Shown: positions 13,070-25,225, counted from the first letter of the stretch. The stretch: 64,000 nucleotides of DNA from Bugulina stolonifera (GCA_935421135.1 OW285190.1:16378501-16442500), one strand, 5' to 3'. Notes: generated by a model from the sequence alone, not told the origin. Program-made: numbers and translations.

Positions 13070-14023
13070 TGTTATGCTTTCTTTATTTGGACTTCCCTAG
13101 CCATTTGCAGGTAAAGCACCAGGTTTAGATCCTAGTTTTGTTTGGGATTCTAGTTTTTTCACTAATTAATTGTATGTTTGTTTCCCTTTCTGAACCAAAT
13201 ATTGAATGTTTGAACCTCAATATTCAAGTGCAATGATGTTGACAGGGTTGTTGACAAAGTAGGCTATGTAGCTTGTGGCTACAATCGCCAATATTTTTGT
13301 ACAAACTTCAATACGCTATAAATATTTGATCCTTTGTAGTTTTAGTCCAAGAAAAAAGGCAGACGGGTGCTCAAACTGGGTAAAGGGACATTCAGAAAAA
13401 GACAGTTCGAAACAGGACTTTTCACAGCTGGACAGTTAGAAACAGGACAGTTCAAAACTGTGTAGATTACATTCAGGAGAACAAAATTTGCAGAAAATTC
13501 ATTTTAACTTATTAAATTAATAAAAAAAATATTAAAAATTAGTTAAAGTCTGGTGGTTTGGGCTTAGGCATTTCGAACTGTCCAGTGCTGAACTGTCCAC
13601 TTTCAAAACGTCATTTTCAAATAGCCGCACAGTCCTCAAACTGACAGTCCAGCAGATGTCCAGTATAGTATTGTCACTTAACCCTAAAGATTCAGTAGCA
13701 GATGTCAGCGTGAATGTAGATTATTCATATGGTAGTAATCTAGGTCGGTATTGGAATTGAGGTCTCTTTTTATAGCATTTTATCTTGGAAGATAATAATT
13801 TCAGTGTTACCATAATATTTGATGGAATAGGCTATATCATCCACACGCACGTGTCCATGCAATATATATGTACAAAGGTACAATGTATAAACATACCTAT
13901 ATACATGTATGTTGTCATAATATATATAAATATAATATGTATATAACATTTAGTGTAAAGGTGCGTTGCGTGGGAGTTTCCTAAGTTTTGAATAATTTTT
14001 GATATTTTATTGCTACAGATCAG

Positions 14024-14236
14024 ATGCTACTTATTCTGCTACTTTCAGAGTTTCTCAAGATTTTGTTCAGCAAGATTCATAGAATGGGAGAGCATAACAA
14101 CAACCCAACTGCTACAGGCTTTAGGGCAGATCCAAGAAAGCTGTTGATGAAGTGGTCAGTGTCCACTTTAAATGTAGCCAATTCAGCTGACTGTGACTCC
14201 AGCTCTGGTTTATTTTCTTTACGGTGGTGCAAGTGA
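14024..14236 (+). pseudogene. C-terminal transposase fragment (P-element/THAP9-like)
   Basis: The reading frame contains EFLKILFSKIHRMGEHNNNP followed by TATGFRADPRKLL. As I recall it, this resembles the conserved region near the C-terminus of P-element and THAP9-type transposases (hydrophobic-SKIRrmG-NNNPTa--F---LRkLL). The fragment lies inside the inverted-repeat element and in the same orientation as the THAP remnant. The rest of the transposase was not found. Confidence 0.55.
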
Positions 14237-15020
14237 AAAGCTCCAATACCTTCTGTTTAACATCGCTACAAACTTGTAACACTCACCCACTGAATATTCT
14301 TGGATATTTCAGGAAAAATTGCAAGAACTCTACACGGCAGTTTCTGGGGAAGTTTGCAGGTGGCTTTGGCGATCATTTATATGTCGTAGGATGATGAAGG
14401 CCAAAAACAGAGGTGGCCTCACTTATGCTACTGATTTAATAAAGCAGATTGTGGTTTGATGTGAGCAGGTGTTTACACAGTGTATTTCGATTCTCGACTG
14501 ATGAATAGACATTTGAAACATTGAACTTTTGCTTCATTTCAATAGCTGTAACATAGTTTTACAATAAGTGTATAATAAATTTTTCTTTTTTTTTATTTAA
14601 TTCTTTTATTGCTATGTCTATAACATTTTTTGCTAGCTTTCAATCTTGTTTGCATATATATATATTTGTCTGGTTATGATAGTCATAAGATTTACCATCC
14701 ACATTCTGCACTGCAGATGATAAAACAAAAATACAATACAGTGCAATGTAATAGATATAATGCATATGTAGTTGACTTCTCATTGATTTCAATTATATCA
14801 GAAGTTGTATTTTTAATGTATCATAGATAGTTCTTAACTTGCAGAGTACTGATAGCCACAAAATATGTGATTTTGTTGAGCAAACGTTATCGATTTCGCA
14901 TTGTTACAAGGGATTTGATAGCAAACCGAAACTTTGTCTAAAGCAAAGAAGTGGGTCCAGACCGGCTTCACGACCGTAATAGTAATAGCGGTCGAGTACT
15001 GGCTCTATCCTACCTCTATG

Positions 15021-15028
15021 GTCTAGCT
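15021..15028. repeat. Target site duplication, right (GTCTAGCT)
   Basis: Exact copy of 11754-11761 directly after the transposon end. Confidence 0.85.
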
Positions 15029-15575
15029 ACATGCTGTCTAACCTAATGGACTATTCTGATTGGATTAAATTCTTTAACATTTGTTATACAATGTAGGTAT
15101 TTATAATTGCCATTATCAAGTATGGTGTCAAGTAAAATTGATCGCTGCTATTGCAGAAGGATCTCTATTGTCTCTTTCAAACAATTTCATTTTCTGTATT
15201 TCACACCAAATAATGCATTACAGTATTTATGACAACTATAATAATATTGTTCTAATTGTACTGTATATTAATGAACTATGCCAAAATTTAAAACTCTTAG
15301 AGAAATGCTTCCCAAAGCAACTACAGGTAAAAATCTGCAGCCAGACATGGGTTAAAGTGATAAGTAAAGCAGCGAAAACAAAACATATAATTATTGCTGA
15401 TATACTAAACCAATATTATAATAATTGTTACAACAAAAATTTATCATTAGAGTGCATATTTATTATTTACAACAGCAATAATACTAGCATTGTGAGAGGG
15501 AGCAACTCTAGACCACAGTGACATATTGGATGGTATATTCTCATCATGCAGATATTACACTCTAGACTTCAACTC
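15029..15575. other. Spacer downstream of CTHRC1-like copy 2
   Basis: A 146-codon plus-strand reading frame (15081-15521) exists, but it is rich in Asn, Tyr and Ile as expected of AT-rich non-coding DNA and has no recognised domain. The minus-strand gene's likely polyadenylation signal falls here (about 15459-15464). Confidence 0.4.
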
Positions 15576-18500
15576 TTATTCCACTATGGTCTCTCTCAAA
15601 AGGAAAGTTTCGGAGATCATAAAATGTGCTGAACCATGTGATCCAAATGAACAATCTCCTGTTATTGATACCATGCCACAGATGCCTGCATACAAGTCAA
15701 TCTGTAATTCTCCAGCTGGAATATCTGAACACACTCCTTCAACTATATATCATTATAAATGAGATAAAGCAACATCAGCAAACGTGGTACAACAATGTCA
15801 GTTAAAATTACGGCTACTATCACATGAACACAGACGACTATGATGGCTTTCAAATTCTAAACTAGGGCAGAGTTCTGTTAGCAGTCTCTCTGCATTCCCA
15901 ATAGAGGTATTGCCAGTTTCTAACATTAATAATTCGTGGTTCCACAAACACAGAAACAATACAGCGTGGCAACTGCGGTACACTAAGGTTTTCTGATCAA
16001 AGCTAGTCTGTATTTTACTATTAATTATTTTGTCTAAAATTCACTCAAGGGAATTAAAATTGATCAACAATGTAAATTTTGAACTGGTTTTCCTCTTCGC
16101 TTGTTAAGCATAGTTACTGTATACATGTACGTGTAAACCTTTTTGTGATTGGGGTAAGGCCACAAGTAAACTGCTAACAGATGGGTGCCCATGCTTTTAC
16201 AAGAGCTACTGAAATCAAATCACTTGCAATAAGTTAGTTGCTTAACTTACCCATTATTGGGCGGGGTAGTTGAGTCTCTTTTGTCAGCACGTTTATGCCT
16301 TCAATGGGGCCGGGGTTGTAACACTCCTTGTTATTTATCATGAAGTAATGTCGACAGCAGTGACTGAATCCATCATGTTTCCAATTACTAGAGTCTGCAC
16401 TTACTGTTATTCTGAGATCACTGGTTTTATACATCTTCTTATAGGCTGGCAATTTCTGAAGTTGAATGAATTGTTAAATAATTAACCTTTAACAAGATGT
16501 AGTCTCACCAACAGACCGTATTATCATAAAATCATGCTGTACAATTCAACTATTTTTAGTACCATAACAATATAATTATGTGCATGAGCAGTGAATTGGA
16601 TCATTGGTCAGCTGGATAGGTCGTACCAACTAAGTTAGTCTCTGGTATCTGGCGATTTCTACCAAAATTCAAAATTTATGCAAAATGCACTTTGCTTATC
16701 TGGGTTTTAAACTTATAGCCAACCTTTACTCACCCAAAGCAAGCCAATGTCTTTAGTATACGATGCTTCGTACATGCTGTGGGTGACGATGTTAAAGTAT
16801 GGGAATCTGTGCAGAGTTTCACTATCTTCTCCATAACCTAGAAGAATATTTCACAGAATCAGTCATGGTAACAGAAAATAGCGGAGGAGAACAATTATAT
16901 GCACACAAATAGCTGAAAGTGAGATACATTTCCTTCAAAAAATGCTCTTTTTACAAATATTTTCCTTTAGCTATCCATCTTTATTCATTTCAGGTACATG
17001 TACATGTATATATTGTGATGTTTGTTTTTAGTTGATCTGTGTATAGCCTAGCAGCTAGCTCCTGCTAGTACACTGCCTGGGTATGAGTGGGGAGGTAGAG
17101 AGTGGTCTATCAATCTACTAATTACATGTACTGAGTAAAAGGTGTGAGTACGACTTGTGATTAAACTGACTGCTGTGTCTATATATGCATGAGTCTGAGC
17201 TAAACCTAGGCACTCTGGTTTCAACTTCCAAGAAAAGCTTCTGGTGAAAGTCTTCTAGTTTGGTAACTGCAAAAGCTTCTATTAGTATAGGAGAAGTGTC
17301 GTTAGTGCAGTCTCAAGAACAAGTGACATCGCGAGGAAAAGGCCTTGTAATTTATACTAAGAACATTTACGGTGAGATGATTTCTCAATGCATTACTAGA
17401 GGTGTGAGAGTGACAACTAGGACTGAGTGCGATTTAAAGAATGCAAAGAAGTGCTATCAATAAACCTGACAGAATGTCAGTTATCCATGACAGGGCTATG
17501 TAATTGTTCAGGTCACTACAATATATATCTGTATGGTTCATTCCGCATTGGCATATTTGTGTCACACTTTAAACTATAGAAATTTCAGGGGCACTAAAAG
17601 GTGATTAAGAAACTTTTGAACATTAATTTTTTACCTGCAATAGTATTTTTACCTGCAATAGTATTTGTGTTTGTCATGAACTCTTCTATACTCAGTCTGG
17701 AGGTAGTGGAGTTCCATCCCATCCAATAATCTACTGGAAGGTCATGACCTGCTGCTCCACATCCGACGATGTGTAACGTAATTGTAAGTTCCCCAGATGC
17801 TATACCAGTGCAATATCCTTCAACTAGAAGAAGACAAACAAGAAATGATTACCCATATTGGACAATAGTATTCACAACAGCCATATCGACACAAAAAAAA
17901 CTTTTTGCTACTAGAAACAGTCAGGAAAGCTCTACTAACTCCATTTCATAAATTAGAAAAGATGAAGAACATTCTCTGCTCTTAAGTAGAGATATTTTAA
18001 ATATATTACTGAATTTAATTTAAATTTAATCTTTTGATATGTGTTGTCATGGTGTAAAATTTCCAGTCTCATCAATGTTTGATATGAAGCATACTGCTGA
18101 ACCACTATTGCCCTGATGCTGCAACAAACAAGAGAGGGAGTAAACTCAAAAACTGTAGATAGCGACAATGAATGTCTGGATGGTAACTGGTACATAGTAT
18201 TAAAAGTAGGAAGAACAAAGAGCCAAAGATCAAAGTAGCGAAAGCTAAGGAGACGGCATATGAAGAGTTATGCAAAGACCTAGAGGAGAATGACACGAAA
18301 ACTCGGAATGGTGCAGTAGATGACTCGGTGAGTGTATAAAAGCACTTGTATTCTATTACCTTACCCTGCTATATACATGTATGTGATTGTAGAAAAATAA
18401 CCTACTTTCCGTGGATCTTGCCTCAACCGTTATTTCATCACCATCTCCAAATATTGCCACAACATTTTCTATTGGAGCTGGTTGGCAGTGCTCTCCGTCA

Positions 18501-21500
18501 ATCTACCAAGTTAGGATATTATAAATGAAGTAATTCATGATTTGATATAAATTGCATTTGGCACTTTTACTGCTATTACTAGCTGTTCTGCCATGAATAC
18601 CAGCTGTCTTCACAAACAATGCACTCATCCGTTCTTAGTCTGGTGTGAATTCGCATCATCTATACAACAGCAAAATATCAATCCTAATTATATTTAACAA
18701 ACTATTCAGTTGCGAAACGTCACAAGTGGTCCTCCTTGAACAGTGCGGTTGTTGGAATACAAAGTATTATGTTGAAGAAGATAGATCACGGTGCAGTTCT
18801 TGACTAAATAAATCAGAAGTGACTCCATATCCTTCTATTATGGCTCAGTATTGACTTGCTCAAATGCATATTTTGCAGTATTTATATGCATAGTTGCTGC
18901 CAGTGGATTATTTATGTTATGTGCATGCACTAAAAGTTCATGTGTGTACGTGTAGAAACACTAATATTAGTTAACACTGGTATAAACTTACTAATATAAA
19001 CCATTGGAGGCAGCTTAGATCTGGATTTGCACTGGTGACGAACAACCCGACTGGCATATCAAGGTTTATTCTTAGGGCTGTCTGGTTGCTGATTTTCATG
19101 TAGTTTATGGACTAGAAAACAAGAAAAACCAAATAAATGAGCTACATGTTATATAGGACCTTGTATTTGAGAACCGATATTGTACATGTATAATGTAACA
19201 AATATATTTACTGGCTCACCTCTAACTGAGTCCAAACTTAGCATTTCTAATACCTATGATCCCCTTACTAGCCCTTTCACTCTCAACATAGAGCTGATGT
19301 TAAATGGTAAAAACAGTAATACCTTATCAGTTTACTCGGATGGATTGTTGAAACTTTCTTATTGGGATGAGCCGTTACCCGATTGAATGAAAGTTTCTGG
19401 TATCTTAAGTATTGATATGCATTGAAAAACCTTCTTCTAAATGGAGAAGATTTGACAGACACAAAGAAAGTTTCAATTTTTATTGCGTCTACGTGTATGA
19501 AACAAACCCTGATTGTACTTGATGCAGGATCTTTTTCAAACCTTCCTTCAAAACTGTAGTGTTGGATGTTGAACACTGGTGGCAGCGGACATTGGTCAGG
19601 CACTAAAAGAAAATGTCCCTTGTTTAGAGTTGTGTATTAAGAGCAGCAGATAGTGACAGGGAGATCAGTTGGCAAACCGCACTCTGTTGGATTTGTATCG
19701 TAATCAATGAGCTGCAACCTGTCCCCTAAGTCCTTCTGACAGTAGAGTATTCAATGAAGCAAAGTATATAACAAAACACAGAGTGCATAGTATCCTGTAT
19801 GCGGTATAGACTCAAAAATGCATACCATATAATTAAATACAAATACATGCAGTTGCAGTGTACATGTTGCATATCATGTAAACAGCATAAAAAATAAGAT
19901 ATAAGACTTTTATTATTTACCAGGAGTTATGCCAGAATTGTCAGCGCTTGTGACAAGTTCATCGACATAAAGCCGTGAACTTTTAGTGCTGTACCCATAG
20001 GTGTACTCTACTGAGTCACCAGTATTCTTTTGTGTTACCAATGAGATTGTCCATGTACCTGCAGGGATCTGACACAGACCTTGAACTATAGCAAATAGCA
20101 TGTTAGTGTTAGAGAGATCTTACGCTCAATGCTCTGTGTACATCTCAGCTGAGGTGTGAGTTTAATTACGAGTTATGTAAAAAGTGTAAGCTGGTACCAA
20201 GCATCAAGACAAGTGATAAAGTACTGATTTACCAACAACAACAACAGCTTCTAAAATTCTTATAGCTACGTAACTACATACGTATGGAATCCGTTTACAT
20301 GGAAGTATATGTAGATTATAGAAAGTATATGTAGATTGTAGAAAGTATATGTAGATTGTAGAAAGTACAATGTAGATTGTAGAAAGTATATGTAGATTGT
20401 AGAAAGTATATGTAGATTATAGAAAGTATATGTAGATTGTAGAGAGTATGTATAGATTGTAGAAAGTATATGTCGATTGTAGAAAGTATATGTAGATTGT
20501 AGAAAGTATATCTGTATTGTAGAAAGTATATATATAATGTAGAAAGTATATATAGATTGTAGAAAGTATATGTAGATTGTAGAAAGTATATGTATATTGT
20601 AGAAAGTATATATATAATGCAGAAAGTATATATAGATTGTAGAAAGTATATGTAGATTGTAGAAAGTGTATGTATATTGTAGAAAGTATATATAGATTGT
20701 AGAAAGTATATGTAGATTGTAGAAAGTATATATATATTGCAGAAAGTATATGTAGACTGTAGAAAGTATATATAGATTGTAGAAAGTATATGTATATTGT
20801 AGAAAGTATATGTAGATTGTAGAAAGTATATGTAGATTGTAGAAAGTATATGTAGATTGTAGAAAGTCGGCTGTAAACATTTACAAACGCAGTGACAAAC
20901 TGCACATACTTCCTGATGCTTTGTGATGTGAGACCATTGCTTCTTTTATATAATGAATGCTGCCGATGTTACAGTAATCAGTTCCATTAAATACTATCTT
21001 CCACCAGCCCCAGCTGTCAACTTCCAGTCTGAAGATTCTTAATTGACCTCTGAACCTAACTCTGAGAGTTGTATTCTCTTGTAACTTGGTGAATGTGACA
21101 TTCTAAAGCAATGGATGAAGATCACAACATAAGGCATTTGTTGGTGCATATATAATAGTTTAACAATCCGTGTTCATTAACATTTTGACCTACATTTACT
21201 ATGGGTGAGCATTTAATGTGTATATTATCTAGCAACCAACTTACAAAGTAGTAGTAATTGTCTTTGGTAGTCCGTCTTCCAAAGTACTTATCTTTCAAGA
21301 TGTAATATTCTCAAGATTGCACGTATGGGGTTCCTAAACGTGGGCAGATATTCTGGGGGTCGACTGTAACAAGTGATAGACTACAGCAGACTAATAGAAT
21401 TCATTAACTGTTCTAATCTCCATTATATGACATATTCACATTCATTTACACTGTATGTACATGTTTACATACATATAGGTCTGTCCGATGTTTAGTTACC

Positions 21501-24026
21501 TTGAAATGTACATGTACTACATTTGCCTGCATAGCTTTTGCATTAGCTGCTGACTTAGAACAATCTAAAACCACCAGAATGTTTTAATTGCACAACCCAT
21601 AGACAATAGAGTGAGTTGTCATGAGGAAAAGCAGTCAATCATAATACTATTTTTAGCAAAATGACTGCTCTGCAAACGAAAAATCAGTTTTTAACACTTC
21701 ACTCATGCTTGCTTACTCATTGATTGGTCCATTTCCATGCATCCAGACACTGGAGATACCTGATTGGCTGAATAGTCTCTGAGACATTTAGAACCATTTT
21801 GACAATCTTCAGGACAAGATATTAACTCCTGTAGCATGAAGACATTGCAACTTCTAGCAATCTATATTTCATATTGACTCAGACAATACAACCTTGAGGT
21901 AATGAGGGGCTCACTGCTCAATGTGTCTGTACACTCAGCAAAACTCTTATTAATAGTAGCTAATAAAACATTTATGGTATGAGCTCGAAATAATCACTTA
22001 GCTATAAATATGATACCTGACGCAGAGTCGTTATAAATAGATATAAACGTTCCAAACTAAACCTACATCATGTACCGTTTCATCACATGTATATTACAAA
22101 CTAAGATGTGCCAGTGAAAAAAACTGAATGCAATAATATTCGTAGACTTTTACTTTAACCTGTTCATCCAAACGGTGATCATATTTCCAACAACAATAAG
22201 CGCCTCCCTTTTACATTTTACCTGTTTTCCATTGTCTATCATTCAAATGAAGTTATTATGATGCGACACTCATATTCAGAAATAATTATCACAGTGATAG
22301 GATTGCTACTACTTACCCACTGGTGATTATTTGATCTGTAGTATCTCCTCGTTCTTAACTCTACGACTTTACTTCTCACAACATTCTCAGAAGTAATGGT
22401 TGATGTAAAGTTGAGGTCTTCCAAATATTGATCAAAGAGAAGACAACTCCCATCTGGTTGGTAAACGGCAGTACCACATGTAGCGTTGCCATAGCAATGA
22501 ATTGGACACTCCACCAATGAACGCATTTCTATTAACTTCCTGTATGCAGCTCTGACGTCTGTAACTACAGCATAAGAAAATTTGTACTTCAATTCTTCCC
22601 TTAGACTTTGAATAAACTATACTGCATTCTCATATTTACATGTACATGTATGTGGTATATTATTGCTGCTATTTACATGTACATGTATGTGTTATTTTAT
22701 TGCTGTTATTTACATGTACATATATGTTTTATGTTATTTCTGTAATGTCACTCATTATCAGCATCTGTTGCCACTTTTCGGTCCACAAAACTTGTTAATT
22801 AGTAAAGTGGTTAAAGGAAACATATTTCCAAAATACAATGTTGGAAAAGTGGCTGTAAAACTCATTCGTAGTCTGTCATATGTGACCTTTTTGCAGGGAT
22901 TTTTACACTGAGCCACCAATGTTTCCATATCCTGTGATAAAAACAAATTCCAGACTGAAGTTTGAATGGAAGGCCTCCACAGCATCTACTGTAATTGCCT
23001 ATCATAGTGGACAGAACCCATTTATACTAATACCAACTTGGAAACCTAACAAGGCAAGCTTTGCCAGTGAGCGGCAGATGTGTCCTGAACTAACCACGCA
23101 TTAACCAACCCCCTAAGGCGTAAGGCCAACTCGCTATGTAAGGGCTGTGTTAATGTTAAGTGGTTTGGCCATTCTTTTTACAAGGAATTTATCACTGTGA
23201 AATGACCGAAAATGTGCAGTTGGTCTAGTTTACAGATAACTTCGAACGAAATCTGCTTCGTAGTAGTGCGAAGCATCGAAAGCCAGTGATTTACTGGTCA
23301 ATGAGAAAATTTCCTTTTGTAAGATGCTAGGCTGGTGTTATAGAGGTAAGGTGCTTTATCCACTATACTAAGAGGCTATACTGTAGAGGCCTCAGGGTTC
23401 AAACCCAGTCATGGATGGCTTATTTTCACAAGATGTGGAGACCAGTTCCAGGCTGATCAGTGGTAAATTCCTTGCATAAAGAAAGGTTATGCACAGTCCT
23501 TCTGAAAAACATATAACAACATTGATATTTGCTTTGCTATATTTCATCTAGTGCAACATAAATTTGCGTGCAACAACGAAAAAATATATTGTGGCCTGTG
23601 AGGTAACAGCCCAGCTGCTGATCAAGGTTCTGGGGCATATTTTGTTAGTAAACATGTTCAAAACTGAAAAGCTATTATACTCTTATATAAGTGTAACAGG
23701 AAGCATTTCTATGGTCATGCATTCAACAATTGAACATAATAATATGTCCAATTGATTATAGATTTAAATGGTTACGTGTACATGAAGTTTATATTTAAAA
23801 TATTATAACCGTTTTGGAAAGAGGTATTATAGCAAGATTAAATAACGCAATCAAACAGCTAATTAAACTTGTGTTATGGATGCTTCGGCTTACCTTTAGT
23901 ATACAGTGTCTTCACTCTTCCGAAGTCTATGCTGTCTTGTACAATAAAACCCTCAACAGCATATTGTGTTAGAATTAAGTAGTTCATGAACATATAAATG
24001 TACATGAATGTGTTGAATATGAGCAT
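15576..24026 (-). CDS. Secreted PAN + triple CTHRC1-like domain protein, copy 2 (in-frame stop)
   Basis: Tandem paralogue of the gene at 832-9853, with the same exon order and phases. Exons: 23894-24026, 22317-22564, 21717-21828, 21245-21363, 20910-21102, 19921-20085, 19379-19602, 18992-19111, 18406-18502, 17653-17823, 16734-16837, 16251-16455, 15576-15742. The lengths sum to 2058 nt (685 aa plus stop). It has a signal peptide, a PAN-like module (residues about 50-90), a Cys-rich linker (CPEDCQNGSKCLRDY) and three CTHRC1-like domains. The second is the clearest: QWFILIDGEHCQPAPIEN, then VEGYCTGIASGE, VGCGAAGHDLP and GWNSTTSRLSIEEF. Codon 182 is TGA (21311-21313), where copy 1 has AAG. The gene is therefore either a recent pseudogene, truncated, a null allele or a sequence error. 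All other exons are open and well conserved, which argues for recent or apparent loss. A possible polyadenylation signal on the minus strand lies near 15459-15464. Confidence 0.7.
15865..16060 (+). repeat. Shared intron-type repeat, copy B
   Basis: Lies in the intron between the last two exons of CTHRC1-like copy 2. Shares CTCTCTGCATTCCCAATAG, ACACAGAAACAAT and GGCAACT blocks with 25545-25770 and 11265-11430. A short piece (TTTCTAACATTAATAATTCG) also resembles 5878-5905 in an intron of copy 1. Confidence 0.7.
17631..17665 (-). repeat. Duplicated splice donor segment
   Basis: On the minus strand, the segment ending exon 17653-17823 (ACTATTGCAG followed by GTAAAA) is repeated directly, giving two donor sites 18 bp apart. 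Use of the distal one would add six in-frame residues after the second CTHRC1-like domain. Confidence 0.75.
18211..18327 (+). pseudogene. Possible non-LTR retrotransposon fragment
   Basis: A plus-strand frame reads VAKAKETAYEELCKDLEEN, similar in style to the segment between endonuclease and reverse transcriptase in LINE polyproteins (K-AY-ELY--LE). It lies antisense in an intron of CTHRC1-like copy 2 and is very short. It could be a chance frame. Confidence 0.28.
20300..20867. repeat. 20-bp minisatellite
   Basis: About 28 tandem copies of AGAAAGTATATGTAGATTGT with point variants, in an intron of CTHRC1-like copy 2 between exons 20910-21102 and 19921-20085. Two long minus-strand reading frames across it (period 20 aa) are products of the repeat, not genes. 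Confidence 0.95.
21311..21313 (-). other. In-frame TGA in exon 4 of CTHRC1-like copy 2
   Basis: The reading frame of exon 21245-21363 is fixed by flanking phases and by the paralogue (TPYLQSKEYYLKG in copy 1 against TPYVQS-stop-EYYILKD here). The stop replaces a Lys codon. Exon skipping would shift frame (119 nt), and neither AG just past the stop gives the right phase. Confidence 0.8.
22633..22744. repeat. 37-bp tandem repeat with TACATGTA core
   Basis: Three copies of a unit starting ATTTACATGTACATGTATG and ending in ATTGCTG-like sequence. Lies in an intron of CTHRC1-like copy 2. Confidence 0.8.
23330..23412 (+). ncRNA. tRNA-like sequence (tRNA pseudogene or SINE head)
   Basis: Contains GAGGTAAGGTGC, resembling a tRNA D-arm, and GGGTTCAAACCC, a good match to a B box/T-arm, with an intervening variable-arm-like stretch. 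This spacing recalls Ser/Leu-type tRNAs. The acceptor stem does not pair convincingly, so a working tRNA is unlikely. Confidence 0.35.
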
Positions 24027-25057
24027 GCTGAAAGTGTTCAACTATCACCTTTATTATTTTCTATCAGCAGTATTTTAATTTCTCCTGCAGTAGCATGTTG
24101 AACCCAGTGACAGAATGAAAGTAGGAAAAAGTTATTCAGTTTAGGAATGCTAAAATAATGAAACTAGACAATTTAACCAACCAATTAGGTTTATGTTAAT
24201 GTAACATTATAATATTATAGCATAGTATCGAGTACCTGTATTATATAATATGCGATCATTAGGTTGACTGAACATTACCACTCTATGAAATGTTGCCAGA
24301 GTATTCACTGTAGAGTGTCTTCCAAAGGTGTGTCAGCCCTGTCAACGTAGCAACACGGCAATGTGTTTATAGATTCTGGGCTACGATATTGTTATTAGTT
24401 TTATACAAGTACTTATCATGAAGCAATAACAAAAAGTGTATAATAAAACAGGTTTAGAGCAAAATATCATAATAGCAACCAAACAAGACGCACACCCATA
24501 TAATCTATAATTATACACATTATTTCTTATATTAACATGTCATAAATCAGTACATGGACATGTATATACATGTATGCATGTACTAAATGCCCATACAGTG
24601 TACCTGTTCCAGTTCTGGACCCAACCACACACATGTACATGTATAACATGTAGGATTGCATCAATGGCAAAAGTGCTCAATAAAACACGTTTAGAGCTAA
24701 AATATCACAATGAAACCAAAGTTTCCAAAACCATTATTTTATTACTAATAGATTTTTAATATGAAGCTGTTAGCAATAAAATGGTTTTGGACCCTTTGGT
24801 TCTATTGTGATGCATTTACATGTATATGTAAGTATATGTGGGTTTGAACTATGGTAACCCAGTGTATATACAGGTATATCAGTTAAGGTTTGCCTTGTCT
24901 TCCTCAAAAATGATATAAAACTGTTCTCACATGCAAAATGAACACTTCTTAGACCAATTAATAGTGAACTGGTGACTGCTACCTTTTCCATTGCAAATTT
25001 GATTGCTCAACTCAGTAATTGATCTCTTGCTGGTATATTTAAAACTGCATTTATAAA
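24027..25057. other. Intergenic region upstream of CTHRC1-like copy 2
   Basis: AT-rich with several TACATGTA motifs (24550-24570, 24630-24645). It presumably carries the promoter of the gene starting at 24026. No exon recognised. Confidence 0.4.
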
Positions 25058-25225
25058 TTGAAATTCCCAGCTAACTCAAATTAAGCTACAACACTAAAGA
25101 AATCTACATTGGGGTGACTGACAACACTTTTAAGACTAGGTACCTGGTCTTAAAAGTGTTGTCAGTCACCCCAATGTAGATTTCTTTAGTGTTGTAGCTT
25201 AATTTAAGTTAGCTGGGAATTTCAA
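25058..25225. repeat. Near-perfect 168-bp palindrome
   Basis: Two 84-bp arms meet at GGT|ACC (axis between 25141 and 25142) with no spacer. I find two mismatched positions, one beside the axis and one near CAAATTAAGC. The outer ends are TTGAAATTCCCAGC and its complement. The transcript of either strand would form a long hairpin. No target duplication was seen. Confidence 0.93.

Larger units (their letters stand above)
11762..15020 (+). mobile_element. Fossil P-element/THAP-family DNA transposon
   Basis: The inverted ends at 11762-11850 and 14921-15020 share an identical outer 26 bp beginning CATAGAGGTAGG, then GTGAAGCCG, GGACCCACTT and TTTGCTTTAGACAAAG in the same order. They are flanked by an exact 8-bp duplication. 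P elements make 8-bp duplications and start with CA, as here. Inside are remnants of a THAP zinc finger and of a P-type transposase C-terminus, with stops and a frameshift. The copy is therefore dead. Simple AT-rich tracts fill 12230-12480. Confidence 0.82.

Noticed and set aside
15081..15521. 146-aa plus-strand frame
   Set aside because: Asn/Tyr/Ile-rich composition of AT-rich DNA, no domain, partly in the 3' flank of the minus-strand gene.
17260..17463. 67-aa plus-strand frame in an intron of CTHRC1-like copy 2
   Set aside because: Less repetitive than most but no recognised motif, promoter or homologue in the window.
20266..20905. Two long minus-strand frames (204 and 162 aa) rich in YIYFLQ
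   Set aside because: They are translations of a 20-bp minisatellite in an intron.
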